Source: Verrucomicrobiota bacterium (GTDB lineage Bacteria; Verrucomicrobiota; Verrucomicrobiia; Limisphaerales; UBA1319). Taken from it: 64,000 nt of DNA. Below the pieces are notes generated by a model that saw only the letters and a program-made list of their open reading frames with translations, was not told the DNA's origin and did not search any database. Both the position numbers and the translations under genes were made by a program. Below, piece by piece: positions 1 through 8,778 of the stretch. The stretch lies in the NCBI GenBank assembly GCA_022709905.1, contig JAKLHY010000022.1:1-64000 (forward strand), in the 5' to 3' direction. Every line of letters starts with the position of its first letter. Positions within the stretch are counted from its first letter, which is position 1.

Positions 1-563
1 GAACGCATTCACAACGACAGTACCACCGTCAAAGCATTTGGGCGCATCCCCGGCTCCACCCATACGGGCCTGGAACTGCCAAAGGGCCACCGCAAAGACC
101 ACCGTCCGGATTTCAAGCAACGGGTCTATACCTTGAGCGTGTCCGACGACGGCGCCGTTCCGATTCATCACCACGTCTATCCGGGCAATTGCAACGATGA
201 TAAGACCCACATGGAAACCTGGAACTCGCTCTGCCCGATCCAGGGCAACCCCCATTTCCTCTACGTCGCCGACTGCAAGCTTTGTACTCAGGAGCCGTTG
301 ACCTACATCGTCGGGCATGGCGGCAAGAGCATCCCCTTACCTAGAGCCTGCACTGGCCTCGCAACACTCAGGCTTTGCTGGAACGGGAGTTGCGCAAGAA
401 ATTAGCAGAGCGTGGCGGACCGCCCTTGAAACTCTACCCAGAAGACCGGGATGCTCCCCATCCGACCACCTCACAGCTTGTCCTTTTGGGGTCTGCCCTT
501 AAATTAATAGTTTGTTTGCTGCTTCAGGCCGTCGATTCGGGCTGCCGGCTTACGCCAGGATGA
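1..563 (+). pseudogene. IS1634/IS4-type transposase remnant, 3' part
   Basis: Frame 1 is open from the first base to a stop at 403-405 and reads like the DDE catalytic half of an IS1634-group transposase: 'NDSTTVKAFG' near the start, then 'RVYTLSVSDDGAVPIHHHVY', 'GN-ND--TH' and 'FLYVADCKLCT' (a D-x-K-L-type second acidic motif). After about base 345 the reading jumps to frame 3, where 'LLERELRKKLAERGGPPLKL' and 'HPTTSQLV' resemble the usual C-terminal tail of these transposases. The switch implies a deletion or frameshift, so the gene is broken. The 5' part lies outside the window and no terminal inverted repeat was recognised. Family assignment is from remembered motifs, not a search. Confidence 0.7.
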
Positions 564-912
564 ATCCCGCTGGGCCTTTCGCCTCCACTTGGCCCATGGC
601 CGGCTCTGCGGAGCTCCGTGCCCAATTATTCTCGCTTCAGACGATAAAACTGACCAGGACCCTCCGCAGGGAGCCGAACGTTCCATTGCTTACCGACAAT
701 GGTAGGATGAAACGGTACGGGTGACCAAATGGCATCTCAGGAAAAGGAGTCAGACTGCAACAACTTGAAATCATCACCCTCCACTGGCCAGGAAATGGCC
801 AGGCCGGATGGAGTGCGTGAGTAGAGTAATTGTGGTAGCAGGGGTACGATGCACCTTGATTGATAAATGGTTGACAGACCTCATACTATAATATAAGAGT
901 CACGACCAAAGG
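564..912. other. Gene-free spacer with one hairpin
   Basis: No credible gene was found. The only structure noted is the inverted repeat at 784-802. The stretch separates two decayed genes and may be leftover mobile-element flank. Confidence 0.4.
784..802. repeat. Short inverted repeat
   Basis: CTGGCCA (784-790), loop GGAAA, TGGCCAG (796-802): a perfect 7-bp stem. There is no T-run after it on either strand, so it is not an obvious intrinsic terminator. It sits between the transposase remnant and the repeat-protein pseudogene. Confidence 0.45.
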
Positions 913-1644
913 TTATGCCCTGCAACGATTCCGCTGCACCAACAAAATGATGCTTCCAATTGACGCCATTGGTGGAGGAGACGAGGTCATCGGCAAAGGC
1001 AACAAAGCGGCCCCCCTGTAGATGATATTGGCGAATCTGCCATCCAATTTAGTTTTCCAATCCAGCCCATTGCTTGAAATTAAAAGAGCATTTTCGGCAG
1101 TCGCAACAAATCGTCCAGCGCCATAGGCAACGCTCCGGACATATTGCTCGATATTGACTTCGCGCGGAGTCCATGTGCTTCCATCCGGAGAGGTTAAGAC
1201 TCTGGTTGGGCCACCAACCGCAACGAAGCGTCCATTCCCGTGGGCAACACCTTGGACAAGGCGGGTTGTGACGGGCGGGATGAGAGTGCCGTGAATCCAA
1301 TTTGTTCCATTCGTTGACCACGTTATTCCATCCATGCCAACGCCAACGAAGACACCCTCGCCAAAGGTAATCCCGTGCGCTCCACCGTAGTCTGATCCGG
1401 AATGACTCCACGACACGCCATCCGAGGAGGTGTGCGAGCCTGCGGCTACGAACTGGCCATTGCCATAAGCAATTGCCATAAATGAAAACCAAGTCTGCGC
1501 ATCACGGCGGGTCCACTCCTTGCCGTCGACGGAAGTCAGGACGTTCGCGCCGCTTTAGAAGGGCATTCCCCACTCTGGATTTTGTCCCACGGCAACAAAG
1601 GTACCGTTTCTGTAGGCAATACTATTTGCAGCGCGGACTATAAC
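913..1644 (-). pseudogene. Decayed 'YGNGxFVAVG' repeat (beta-propeller-like) protein
   Basis: The open part (1479-913) contains repeats of the pattern 'IAYGNGQFVAAG-----SSDGVSW', 'VAHGNGRFVAVG----LTSPDGSTW' and 'VAYGAGRFVATA---LISSNGLDW', about 40-50 residues apart, typical of secreted propeller-like repeat proteins in Verrucomicrobiota. Upstream the same frame continues to about 1644 ('SIAYRNGTFVAVG', 'LTSVDGKEW') but is interrupted by TAA at 1557-1555. Near the 3' end the repeat switches frame at a run of six C (1011-1016): in the new frame it continues 'GGRFVAFADDLVSSTNGVNW'. One stop and one homopolymer frameshift, with no start or signal peptide, mark it as a fragment. Molecular role is unknown. 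Confidence 0.7.
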
Positions 1645-1784
1645 AACTATGAGCAATCATAGCCGACTGTCGCCGAGACAACTGGCTTGAACGCAGGTGG
1701 ATGCGGAAAAAGCCGTTCAGTTTTTGGCCTCGGCGCCTGTTTTTGGGCTCCTTTTTTGCCTGTAATAGGTCCGTTCCGGGTGTC

Positions 1785-1866
1785 GCCCCTTCAGGGCTAA
1801 TGACGGTTTGAATGACCGAGTTCCCAGGGCGTTGCCCTGGGCTAACGAATCGCGCCCCGTTGGGGC
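1785..1866. repeat. Cluster of three short palindromes (REP-like)
   Basis: Three hairpins in 82 bp: GCCC-CTTCA-GGGC (1785-1797), CCCAGGGC-GTT-GCCCTGGG (1823-1841, perfect 8-bp stem) and GCCCC-GTT-GGGGC (1854-1866). The last two share a GTT loop. The arrangement resembles dispersed intergenic palindromic elements of Verrucomicrobiota and Planctomycetota genomes (from memory). It lies just after the 3' end of flhA, so it could also fold at the end of the flagellar transcript; no T-run is present. Confidence 0.65.
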
Positions 1867-1907
1867 TGGGGCATTCCCGCGTAATTATGTGTGATCGTCC
1901 CAGATCG

Positions 1908-4019
1908 CTAAGACTCCACCCCCGAGATGACGGCGGCGTTCTGGATTTCGATTCGTGGAGGGATCTCGGTGTAGGCCAGGACGGTGAGGTCGGTGAAGGT
2001 TGTTTCGAAGAACCGTCGGAAGGCGAGCCGGATCTGGGGAGCGCAGAGCACCACGGGGGGATGACCGGCCGAAAGCAGCTGCTGAATGTTGCGCGACAGG
2101 GATTCCACGATATGCCGAGCCAGACGAGGCTCCAGCGTCAGGGCGATTTCCGTCGGAGACTGCCGCACGCTCTGCGCAATCTGCTGTTCCAGGCGCGGAT
2201 CCAGGGTAATGGCGCGAAGACTGCCGTTTTCGGCCTGATAAGGACGCGTGAGCTGCGGTCCCAACGCCCGCCGGGCGAATTCCGAGAGTTCATCCGGATT
2301 CTTGGTGATTCCGGCATAATCGCTGACTTTCTCCAGGATCCCGGCCAGGTTTCGGATGGAGATGCCCTCGGCCAGGAGATTCTGGAGCACCCGCTGGACC
2401 TGTCCCACGGTCAGTTGGGCCGGGATCAACTCGTTCACAACGGCGGGGTGTGTCTGTTTAAGATTGTCCAGAAGCTGCTGGACATCCTGACGGCTCAGGA
2501 TATCTGCACAGTTGCGCTTCACCGTCTCCGAGAGGTGCGTGACGAGGACGGAGGCGGCATCCACCACGGTGAATCCGTTGAGTTCGGCCTGTTTGCGCTC
2601 CACGTCCGTAATCCAGGTGGCGGGCAGTTGGAAGACGGGCTCGACGGTGGGGACGCCCTTGAGGGTGGCCTTGCTGTTGGTGGCGTTCATGGCCAGCCAG
2701 TAGCCCGGCATCAATTCGCCTCGGGCAACCGGACTGCCCTTCAACAGGAACCGGTATTCATTGGCCGAAAGCTGCAAGTTGTCGCGCAAACGGATTGGCG
2801 GCACGACCATGCCCATGTCCTGAGCGAAGGTGCGGCGGATGCCGGTGACGCGTTCCAGCAGGTCTCCGCCTTTGCGAACATCGGCCAGACTGACCAGGCC
2901 GTATCCCAATTCGATCTGCAAGGTATCCAGGGCCAGCAAATCCTCCATTTTGTCCGACTTCGCGGGAGCGGCAGGGGCTTGGCTTCCGCCCTTGCCTGCG
3001 GCGCCGGCATCGCCCTGTCGCGCCACAGACTCTCCGGCGCCATGGGAATCCATGCCTCCCTGATGGCGCAACAGATAGCTCACAAAACCGGTCATGCCCG
3101 CCAAGGTTAAAAACGGCAGCATGGGCAGACCCGGCATCAAAGCCATCACCGCCAACATGCCCGTCAGCACCTTCAAAGCCCGCGGATAAAACAACAGCTG
3201 GCGTCCCAATTCCTGGCCGAGGTCGTTCTTGGCCGCGGCTCGCGTCACCAGGATGCCGGCCGCCGTCGAAGTGATCAGGGCCGGGATTTGCGAAACCAGC
3301 CCATCGCCGATGGAGAGGAGCGAAAACCGTTGCATGGAATCGGCCACACTCATTCCCCGTTGCATGACGCCGATGCCGAATCCGCCCAGGATGTTGATCA
3401 GGGTGATCAAAATCGCCGCGATCGCATCGCCGCGCACGAACTTGCTGGCGCCGTCCATAGCTCCGTAAAAATCAGCTTCCTGTTCGACCTGCCGGCGGCG
3501 CGTGCGGGCCTCGGACTCGTTAATCACTCCCGCGTTGAGCTCGGCATCGATCGCCATCTGCTTGCCCGGCATAGCGTCCAGCGTGAACCTCGCCGCCACT
3601 TCGGCAATGCGCCCGGCACCCTTCGTGATCACCACAAAGTTAATCAGCACCAGGATGAGGAAAACCACCAGACCGACCACGTAGTTTCCCCGGACTACAA
3701 AATTGCCAAACGCCTCGATGATGTGCCCCGCATAGCCATCCAGAAGAATCAGCCGGGTCGACGACACATTGAGGGCCAATCGGAATAAAGTCACAAAAAG
3801 GAGCAGCGTCGGAAAACCGGTGAAATCCGACGGCTCTTTCAGATACAGAATGACAAGAAGAATCAAGAGGGACAGCCCGATGCTGATCGCCAACAGAATA
3901 TCCAGAAGAGCCGGATGCACCGGCACGACCAGCAACAGGATCGTGCCAAACAGCCCGGCGACCAGCCAGAGGTCACCCAGCTTCAACACTTCCAACCATC
4001 CGCCGCCGCGTTTGTTCAT
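1908..4019 (-). CDS. flhA: Flagellar export gate protein FlhA
   Basis: A 703-residue inner-membrane protein forming the nonameric gate of the flagellar type III export apparatus. The N-terminal half (about 1-330) has a string of hydrophobic helices. The FHIPEP family signature is present as 'RFTLDAMPGKQMAIDAEL' at about 144-161. The C-terminal half is the soluble cytoplasmic docking ring for ATPase, chaperones and substrates. An upstream in-frame ATG (4082) exists, but ATG 4019 is chosen because it overlaps the flhB stop as ATGA and gives the family N-terminus (MNKRGGGW followed by the first helix). It is the last gene of the flagellar operon here; the palindrome cluster follows about 40 bp downstream. 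Length is normal for the family. Confidence 0.96.
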   Translation of the reverse strand: MNKRGGGWLEVLKLGDLWLVAGLFGTILLLVVPVHPALLDILLAISIGLSLLILLVILYLKEPSDFTGFPTLLLFVTLFRLALNVSSTRLILLDGYAGHIIEAFGNFVVRGNYVVGLVVFLILVLINFVVITKGAGRIAEVAARFTLDAMPGKQMAIDAELNAGVINESEARTRRRQVEQEADFYGAMDGASKFVRGDAIAAILITLINILGGFGIGVMQRGMSVADSMQRFSLLSIGDGLVSQIPALITSTAAGILVTRAAAKNDLGQELGRQLLFYPRALKVLTGMLAVMALMPGLPMLPFLTLAGMTGFVSYLLRHQGGMDSHGAGESVARQGDAGAAGKGGSQAPAAPAKSDKMEDLLALDTLQIELGYGLVSLADVRKGGDLLERVTGIRRTFAQDMGMVVPPIRLRDNLQLSANEYRFLLKGSPVARGELMPGYWLAMNATNSKATLKGVPTVEPVFQLPATWITDVERKQAELNGFTVVDAASVLVTHLSETVKRNCADILSRQDVQQLLDNLKQTHPAVVNELIPAQLTVGQVQRVLQNLLAEGISIRNLAGILEKVSDYAGITKNPDELSEFARRALGPQLTRPYQAENGSLRAITLDPRLEQQIAQSVRQSPTEIALTLEPRLARHIVESLSRNIQQLLSAGHPPVVLCAPQIRLAFRRFFETTFTDLTVLAYTEIPPRIEIQNAAVISGVES

Positions 4020-5113
4020 GATGCAGCCTTCACGTGATTCGCCTGGGTGAAATAACGATACCGGTTCGTCCGATAAACCCACGCCAGGACTTCCGCTACG
4101 GCGGCAAAGAGCTGAGCAGGAATCTCGCCACCCGGTCTTCCATACTTAAACAGCATGCGCGCCAGGGGCTTGTTTTCCATGATGGGCACCTGATGGGCCT
4201 GAGCAATTTCCCGAATCCGCAGCGCCGTCAATCGCGCGCCTTTGGCGATGATCCGCGGCGCTCGCATGGTCTTGGGATCATAGCGCAGGGCGACGGCCAG
4301 ATGGGTGGGATTAGTTATAACAACGTCCGCTTGAGGAACTTCCAACATCATCTTTCGCTGGCTGAATGTCGCCCGACGACGACGTATCCGGGATTTGACC
4401 TGGGGATTGCCTTCTGAATTCTTGGCTTCGTCTTTCAATTCCTGCCGGGTCATCATGAGATCCTGGTGGTTTCGCCAGAATTGATAGGTGAAATCAATCG
4501 CGGCGACGGCGGCCATAGCAAGGATGACCCGCAGCATAATCTTCATGGTCATACTTGCCAGGAACGCGGCAATTCTTGCCACATCGACGGTGCTGTAAAA
4601 CAGGGGATCGGTGAGGACGGACTTGATCACGCTGTATAGGAGCGCCACAATGACCACCAGCTTGATCACCGCAACCAAAGTCGGCACGGCCGAGCGGAAG
4701 GAAAACATGCGCTTCAAGCCTTCCATGGGATTGATCCGATCCCACTTGACCTCCAAGGCCTCGGAAGCGGTCTGAAAGCGGGACTGCATGCCTCCGGCCA
4801 AAAGTCCTCCCAGGATCGCGGCGGCGGCCAAAGGCCAGACACAATGACTGACGGCCAGCACTGCCTGAATTGCGTAGCCCTGTAACGCGTTGAAGGAGAG
4901 TTCGATCTCGTGGAGATGACCCAAGATGCCCGAGGTCGCCATCGTCAAGTACCGCCAGGTCTCGGTGCCCGTCAACGACAGCGCCAGGAGCACCGCCGCC
5001 AGGACCACCGTGGTCTGGATCTCGGCGCTTCGAGGAATCTGCCCGCGCTTGATGGCGTCTTCGATGCGACGCGGTGTTGGTTGTTCGGTCTTCTCGCCGA
5101 ATTGATCGCTCAT
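4016..5113 (-). CDS. flhB: Flagellar export switch protein FlhB
   Basis: A 365-residue membrane component of the flagellar type III export gate that switches substrate class from rod/hook to filament. The N-terminus 'EKTEQPTPRRIEDA' is the usual FlhB opening, followed by four hydrophobic segments up to about residue 215. A charged cytoplasmic linker then leads to the autocleavage motif N-P-T-H at residues 268-271, intact here, so self-cleavage is expected. Its stop overlaps the flhA start (ATGA). It follows fliR after a 38-bp gap, the largest in this part of the operon apart from the fliI-fliJ gap. Confidence 0.96.
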   Translation of the reverse strand: MSDQFGEKTEQPTPRRIEDAIKRGQIPRSAEIQTTVVLAAVLLALSLTGTETWRYLTMATSGILGHLHEIELSFNALQGYAIQAVLAVSHCVWPLAAAAILGGLLAGGMQSRFQTASEALEVKWDRINPMEGLKRMFSFRSAVPTLVAVIKLVVIVALLYSVIKSVLTDPLFYSTVDVARIAAFLASMTMKIMLRVILAMAAVAAIDFTYQFWRNHQDLMMTRQELKDEAKNSEGNPQVKSRIRRRRATFSQRKMMLEVPQADVVITNPTHLAVALRYDPKTMRAPRIIAKGARLTALRIREIAQAHQVPIMENKPLARMLFKYGRPGGEIPAQLFAAVAEVLAWVYRTNRYRYFTQANHVKAAS

Positions 5114-5151
5114 AGCCGGAACCGGCGATCACCCGCCGCCGCGCAACGCCC

Positions 5152-5925
5152 TCATGCCGCTCCCAGCAATTGGGCGGCGCGCATCAGGTCCTCGGGCAAC
5201 CGCCGCAGGTAGTTCAGCAAGTGTTGGGCCATGAGATGAAGCGAGAACCCGAACACCACAAGACCGGCCACGATCCGCACCGGAAAACTCTCGGAAAACA
5301 CGTTCATTTGAGGCACGGCTCGAGCCAGAATCGAGAAAACCAGGCTGACCAGGAACGCCACCGCCATAATCGGCGCGGCGATCTGAACCCCGACCAGGAA
5401 GATACCGCTCGATTGGGTGACGAGATTCACCAGGCTCGACTCGCGAAGCGACGCCCCGCCCACCGGCAAAACCACATAGGCCCTTTGGAAGGCCACCAAC
5501 AGCCAGTGATGCAGGTCCAGGCAAAAGAACAACATCGCCGCCAGAAAATACAGGATCAGGCCCGGAACATCGCTTTGCATGTTGACAAAAGGATTGGGAT
5601 TGGGCGCAAAGCTCAACCCGATGTGAACCGCCATCACCCCCCCGGCGAAATCAATCGCATAAAAAACCATCCGGGCCACAAATCCCAGCAACAGTCCCAC
5701 CGATACCTCGGTGATCATCCACCCCAGCGCCGTTCCAAAAGACAAACCCGCTATCGAAACCGGCGGCAGCAGGGGCGCAATCATCGAGGCCAGCAACACC
5801 CCGATCGCCGTCCGGACACGCAGGGGAATATTGTTCGCCGATAAGAGGGGAAAAACAGCCAGAAAACCGCTGGTCCGCAAAAACACCAGCATCCAGTTCA
5901 GACTGTCGATGCCGAAGAGGCTCAT
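5152..5925 (-). CDS. fliR: Flagellar export gate protein FliR
   Basis: A 257-residue, very hydrophobic membrane protein of the FliPQR export-gate core. It begins 'MSLFGIDSLNWMLVFLRTSG' and has the usual FliR helices, with the family-like stretch 'GFVARMVFYAIDFAGGVMAV' in the middle and a C-terminal segment ending in 'FGFSLHLMAQHLLNYL'. The start ATG overlaps the fliQ stop as ATGA. Size and order (fliP-fliQ-fliR-flhB) are canonical. Confidence 0.94.
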   Translation of the reverse strand: MSLFGIDSLNWMLVFLRTSGFLAVFPLLSANNIPLRVRTAIGVLLASMIAPLLPPVSIAGLSFGTALGWMITEVSVGLLLGFVARMVFYAIDFAGGVMAVHIGLSFAPNPNPFVNMQSDVPGLILYFLAAMLFFCLDLHHWLLVAFQRAYVVLPVGGASLRESSLVNLVTQSSGIFLVGVQIAAPIMAVAFLVSLVFSILARAVPQMNVFSESFPVRIVAGLVVFGFSLHLMAQHLLNYLRRLPEDLMRAAQLLGAA

Positions 5926-6191
5926 TGGACCATTTGAGGCATCTTCTCGATCACGGTGGTGGTAAACTCGGTCAGGGTGCGGACCATCCAGGGCAGCGTG
6001 ATCAGCATCAGGGCAATCACCCCGAGCGCTTTGGGCACAAAAGAAAGCGTCTGTTCGTGGATGGTTGTGACCGCCTGAAACAGGCTGACGCCAAGCCCGA
6101 TCACCATCCCGACCAGCAGGAGGGGCACCGCCAGCAAAACGGCTTGGTAGATCATATGTTTTAGCACATCGACTGCAAATTCAGGCGTCAT
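5922..6191 (-). CDS. fliQ: Flagellar export gate protein FliQ
   Basis: An 89-residue protein with two transmembrane helices, part of the FliPQR export channel. The start at 6191 (MTPEFAVDVLKHMIY) is preferred over the in-frame ATG at 6203 because it restores the family length and begins 1 bp after the fliP stop. The stretch 'GLGVSLFQAVTTIHEQTLSF' is a hallmark of FliQ: the inter-helix loop that closes the gate. Its stop overlaps the fliR start. Confidence 0.94.
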   Translation of the reverse strand: MTPEFAVDVLKHMIYQAVLLAVPLLLVGMVIGLGVSLFQAVTTIHEQTLSFVPKALGVIALMLITLPWMVRTLTEFTTTVIEKMPQMVQ

Positions 6192-6192
6192 A

Positions 6193-7017
6193 TCAGGCTC
6201 CAAAACTCTGGATTACCGATCGCACGATCAAGTTCCAGCCGTCCACCAGGACGAACAACAGGATCTTCAGGGGCAAGGCGATGGTTTGAGGAGGCATCAT
6301 CATCATGCCCATGCTCATCAGCACCGTCGCAACGACCAGATCAATCAAAATAAACGGCACAAACAATAAGAATCCCATCTGAAAAGCCGTCCGTAATTCA
6401 CTGATAATAAAGCCCGGGATCACCACGCGTAAAGGGAGCTGCTCCGGAGGCGTCGGCTCGATCTGCGCCAGGCCCACAAACAACTCGACATCTTTAGGCC
6501 GCGTCTGCCTTAACATGAATGTCCGAATGTGGCGCGAAGCTTGATCCAGCGCCGCTTCCCCGCTGATCTGCTGAGTGCGATAAGGCTGTAGCGCGTCCCG
6601 ATGGATCTGTTCCCAGGTGGGCGCCATGATGAATAGCGTGATGAACAGCGAGAGCCCGATGATAATCTGGTTGGACGGAGCCCCCTGGAGCGTCAACGCC
6701 GACCGCACAAACGAAAGCACAATCGCGATCCGCGTGAAACTCGTCATGAGCAAAATGATCGAAGGCGCCAGCGTCAACAGGGTGATGGCCACGAGGACCT
6801 GAATGGCCAAATCGACATCTTGCGGCTGCCGCGCCGATTCGACGCCCAGGCTCAGCCGGAAAGGAGGCAGCCCCGTCACGTTGGTCGACAAGGGCGTTGC
6901 GGCGCCTGTCTGAGCCCACGCGCTGCCCGCCAGCCCAATTCCCAGCACCACGCCCGCCACCCACCCGTAGCGTCTGAGCATCCGCAATCCGTTCATCATC
7001 CCAAGCGAATCCTTCAT
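6193..7017 (-). CDS. fliP: Flagellar export gate protein FliP
   Basis: A 274-residue membrane protein, the five-copy core of the export gate. It starts with a cleavable signal peptide (about 1-36, ending near 'GSAWAQ'), as is common for FliP. Characteristic stretches are 'SFTRIAIVLSFVRSALTLQG', 'PSNQIIIGLSLFITLFIMAP' and 'IPGFIISELRTAFQMGFLLF', and near the C-terminus 'MSMGMMMMPPQTIALPLKIL'. It lies between fliO and fliQ as in most bacteria. Confidence 0.96.
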   Translation of the reverse strand: MKDSLGMMNGLRMLRRYGWVAGVVLGIGLAGSAWAQTGAATPLSTNVTGLPPFRLSLGVESARQPQDVDLAIQVLVAITLLTLAPSIILLMTSFTRIAIVLSFVRSALTLQGAPSNQIIIGLSLFITLFIMAPTWEQIHRDALQPYRTQQISGEAALDQASRHIRTFMLRQTRPKDVELFVGLAQIEPTPPEQLPLRVVIPGFIISELRTAFQMGFLLFVPFILIDLVVATVLMSMGMMMMPPQTIALPLKILLFVLVDGWNLIVRSVIQSFGA

Positions 7018-7039
7018 GAGTATCCTCTATTCCTCTTCG

Positions 7040-7489
7040 TCATGTCTTGGAGGACAGCACCTGGCGCAACGCATCCCCGAAAGTCGGTGGAACCGGCTCC
7101 GCCTCGGAAGCCTCGGCATCCGGCAGGGAACTCACCAGGCGGATGCCCGCCGGCGAAACGCCGATGAGGAATCGCTGCTGCTTGAATCCCACGATTAGCA
7201 GCGACTGCCTCTGCCCCAGGGACCGCGTCTCGTAGACTCGCAGTTGCCCCGGCCGTCCGCGCCACGCCAGTCCGCGCCCCTGCCGGAGATACCAGGCGGC
7301 CGCCAGAAACAAACCGAGGATGACCGCCAGAGCGCCCACCAGACGCAGCACCGAGCCGGCCAGACCGGGCAGCTCCGGAGACGAACCAATCGGCGCCGCC
7401 GCCGGCGCCCCAAATCCCGTCGTGATGCCGGCGATCCCTGCCAGACATCCGAGAAACACCCCGCCTGTCCCGCGCAGCAAATGTTTCAT
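7040..7489 (-). CDS. fliO: Flagellar biosynthesis protein FliO
   Basis: A 149-residue protein. An N-terminal signal-like segment (1-28) is followed by one strong transmembrane helix at about 44-67 (VLRLVGALAVILGLFLAAAW). Next comes a small cytoplasmic domain with the FliO pattern 'VYETRSLGQRQSLLIVGFKQ', then 'FLIGVSP-GI-L'. FliO helps assemble the FliPQR gate. Its start overlaps the fliN stop (ATGA) and fliP follows, the expected position. Sequence conservation in this family is low, so the call rests on topology, the core motif and context. Confidence 0.88.
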   Translation of the reverse strand: MKHLLRGTGGVFLGCLAGIAGITTGFGAPAAAPIGSSPELPGLAGSVLRLVGALAVILGLFLAAAWYLRQGRGLAWRGRPGQLRVYETRSLGQRQSLLIVGFKQQRFLIGVSPAGIRLVSSLPDAEASEAEPVPPTFGDALRQVLSSKT

Positions 7490-7749
7490 GTCCGTGCCCC
7501 AAGCAACTCGGTGATCTTGATCCCAAACTGGTCCTCCACCACGACCACTTCGCCGCGGGCGACCATTTTCTGATTGACATACAAATCCACCGGAGCATCC
7601 GCCACTTTATCCAACTGCACCACCGAACCCACGTTCAACTGAAGCACTTCGCGCATCGACAGCTGGCAGGATCCCAGTTCCACCGAGATTTTCACGGGCA
7701 CATCCAGCAGGATGTCAAGGTTCGCGGGAGAATCGGAGGTCATATCCAT
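7486..7749 (-). CDS. fliN: Flagellar motor switch protein FliN
   Basis: An 87-residue C-ring protein consisting essentially of one SpoA (surface presentation of antigens) domain: 'DVPVKISVELGSCQLSMREV', 'LNVGSVVQLDKVADAPVDLY' and 'VEDQFGIKITEL' are the standard blocks. It is short, lacking the long N-terminal extension or CheC-like domain of FliY. It sits 13 bp after fliM and overlaps fliO. It is expected to form the bottom of the switch ring with FliM and to bind FliH. Confidence 0.95.
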   Translation of the reverse strand: MDMTSDSPANLDILLDVPVKISVELGSCQLSMREVLQLNVGSVVQLDKVADAPVDLYVNQKMVARGEVVVVEDQFGIKITELLGART

Positions 7750-7762
7750 AACACGTTTGATC

Positions 7763-8767
7763 TTAAGATTTGTGGACCTGGGTCAGCTCGACTGCCCAGT
7801 TCTTGCCCCGGGTGCCGAGGCGCCCGGTAAATTTGCGCGCGCCGGCCAGCCGGATCTGGACTTGGTTGACGCACTGGGCGCCCAACTTGACCACCTGCCC
7901 CACCTGGAGCTGCGTCAGATCCCGCGCGGTGATTTCCAGACCTTCCCATTCCGCCGTCACCGGCACTCGCACACTGTTGAGCTGCGGGTTCCATCGCAAA
8001 CCGCCGTTGTCGACCGTCGGGTTTTCCCGGCCGGTCGCCTCGATATTCGCGTTCAACTGCTGGACGAGCGGCTCCAGCGTGTAATAGGGAAAACCGATCT
8101 GCATCGGTTCGAGGCAATCCCCGACTCGCGCCTCGAGGGTTAACGCCAGCATGACCGTGTCGTGGGAGGCTGTCTGGAGAAAGCGCCCGTTGTTCTCATG
8201 TCCGAGCACGGTGGGGCGGAGCTCGCTAAGCTGCGCCCATTGATTGCACCACTCGCTCAGGATGATCTGCACCACCTGATCCAGCAGCGCCACCTCGATA
8301 TCGCTCATGTCCCGCTCGAGATTCACCGAGTGGGCGGCGCCGCCCATCAGCCGGTCGACGATGGTAATGCCCAGTTTCGGGGGGACATCCAGGATGCAAA
8401 TGCCCCGCATGGGCTCCACCTTGAACAAGGTGAGGTGGGTGGGATTGGGCAGATTATCGAGGAATTTCTGATAGATCATGGTCTGGAGCTTCGACATCTG
8501 AAGTCCGAACTCCAGGCGGAGATACATCGACAGACGGGCGGCCAGGGACCGGGTAAACACTTCGTGGCGCAAGCGCAGTTTGCGCAGCTCGGCGGCCGAC
8601 AAAAACGCCGGCTGCCGAAAATCGTAGGGCTGGATCTCCGCGCCCGCTGAGGTCGTCTTCTGGCCGTCGCTTCGAACGATCGTGGTGCTGGTCTCCTGTT
8701 CGGCGACCTGAGCTAGCAATCGTTCGACATCGGCTTGCGATAGGATTTCCTCGGGGGTTGGGTCCAT
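7763..8767 (-). CDS. fliM: Flagellar motor switch protein FliM
   Basis: A 334-residue C-ring protein. The N-terminal peptide 'ILSQADVERLLAQV' matches the conserved segment that binds phospho-CheY. Next comes the CheC-like middle domain ('LRLRHEVFTRSLAARLSMYL', 'GGAAHSVNLERDMSDIEVAL') that contacts FliG, and a C-terminal SpoA domain ('VPVTAEWEGLEITARDLTQL', 'VKLGAQCVNQVQIRLAG'). The CheY-binding peptide implies chemotactic switching although no che genes lie in this window. Confidence 0.95.
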   Translation of the reverse strand: MDPTPEEILSQADVERLLAQVAEQETSTTIVRSDGQKTTSAGAEIQPYDFRQPAFLSAAELRKLRLRHEVFTRSLAARLSMYLRLEFGLQMSKLQTMIYQKFLDNLPNPTHLTLFKVEPMRGICILDVPPKLGITIVDRLMGGAAHSVNLERDMSDIEVALLDQVVQIILSEWCNQWAQLSELRPTVLGHENNGRFLQTASHDTVMLALTLEARVGDCLEPMQIGFPYYTLEPLVQQLNANIEATGRENPTVDNGGLRWNPQLNSVRVPVTAEWEGLEITARDLTQLQVGQVVKLGAQCVNQVQIRLAGARKFTGRLGTRGKNWAVELTQVHKS

Positions 8768-8778
8768 GGGAGGGGGGC

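Noticed and set aside
375..563. Independent 62-codon gene
   Set aside because: It continues the transposase tail in another frame, so it is part of the broken transposase.
1785..1866. Intrinsic terminator of the flagellar operon
   Set aside because: Stems are strong but no U-run follows on the minus strand; kept as a REP-like repeat instead.
1812..3110. 432-codon plus-strand frame
   Set aside because: Antisense to flhA, no family-like sequence; long antisense frames are expected in this GC-rich DNA.
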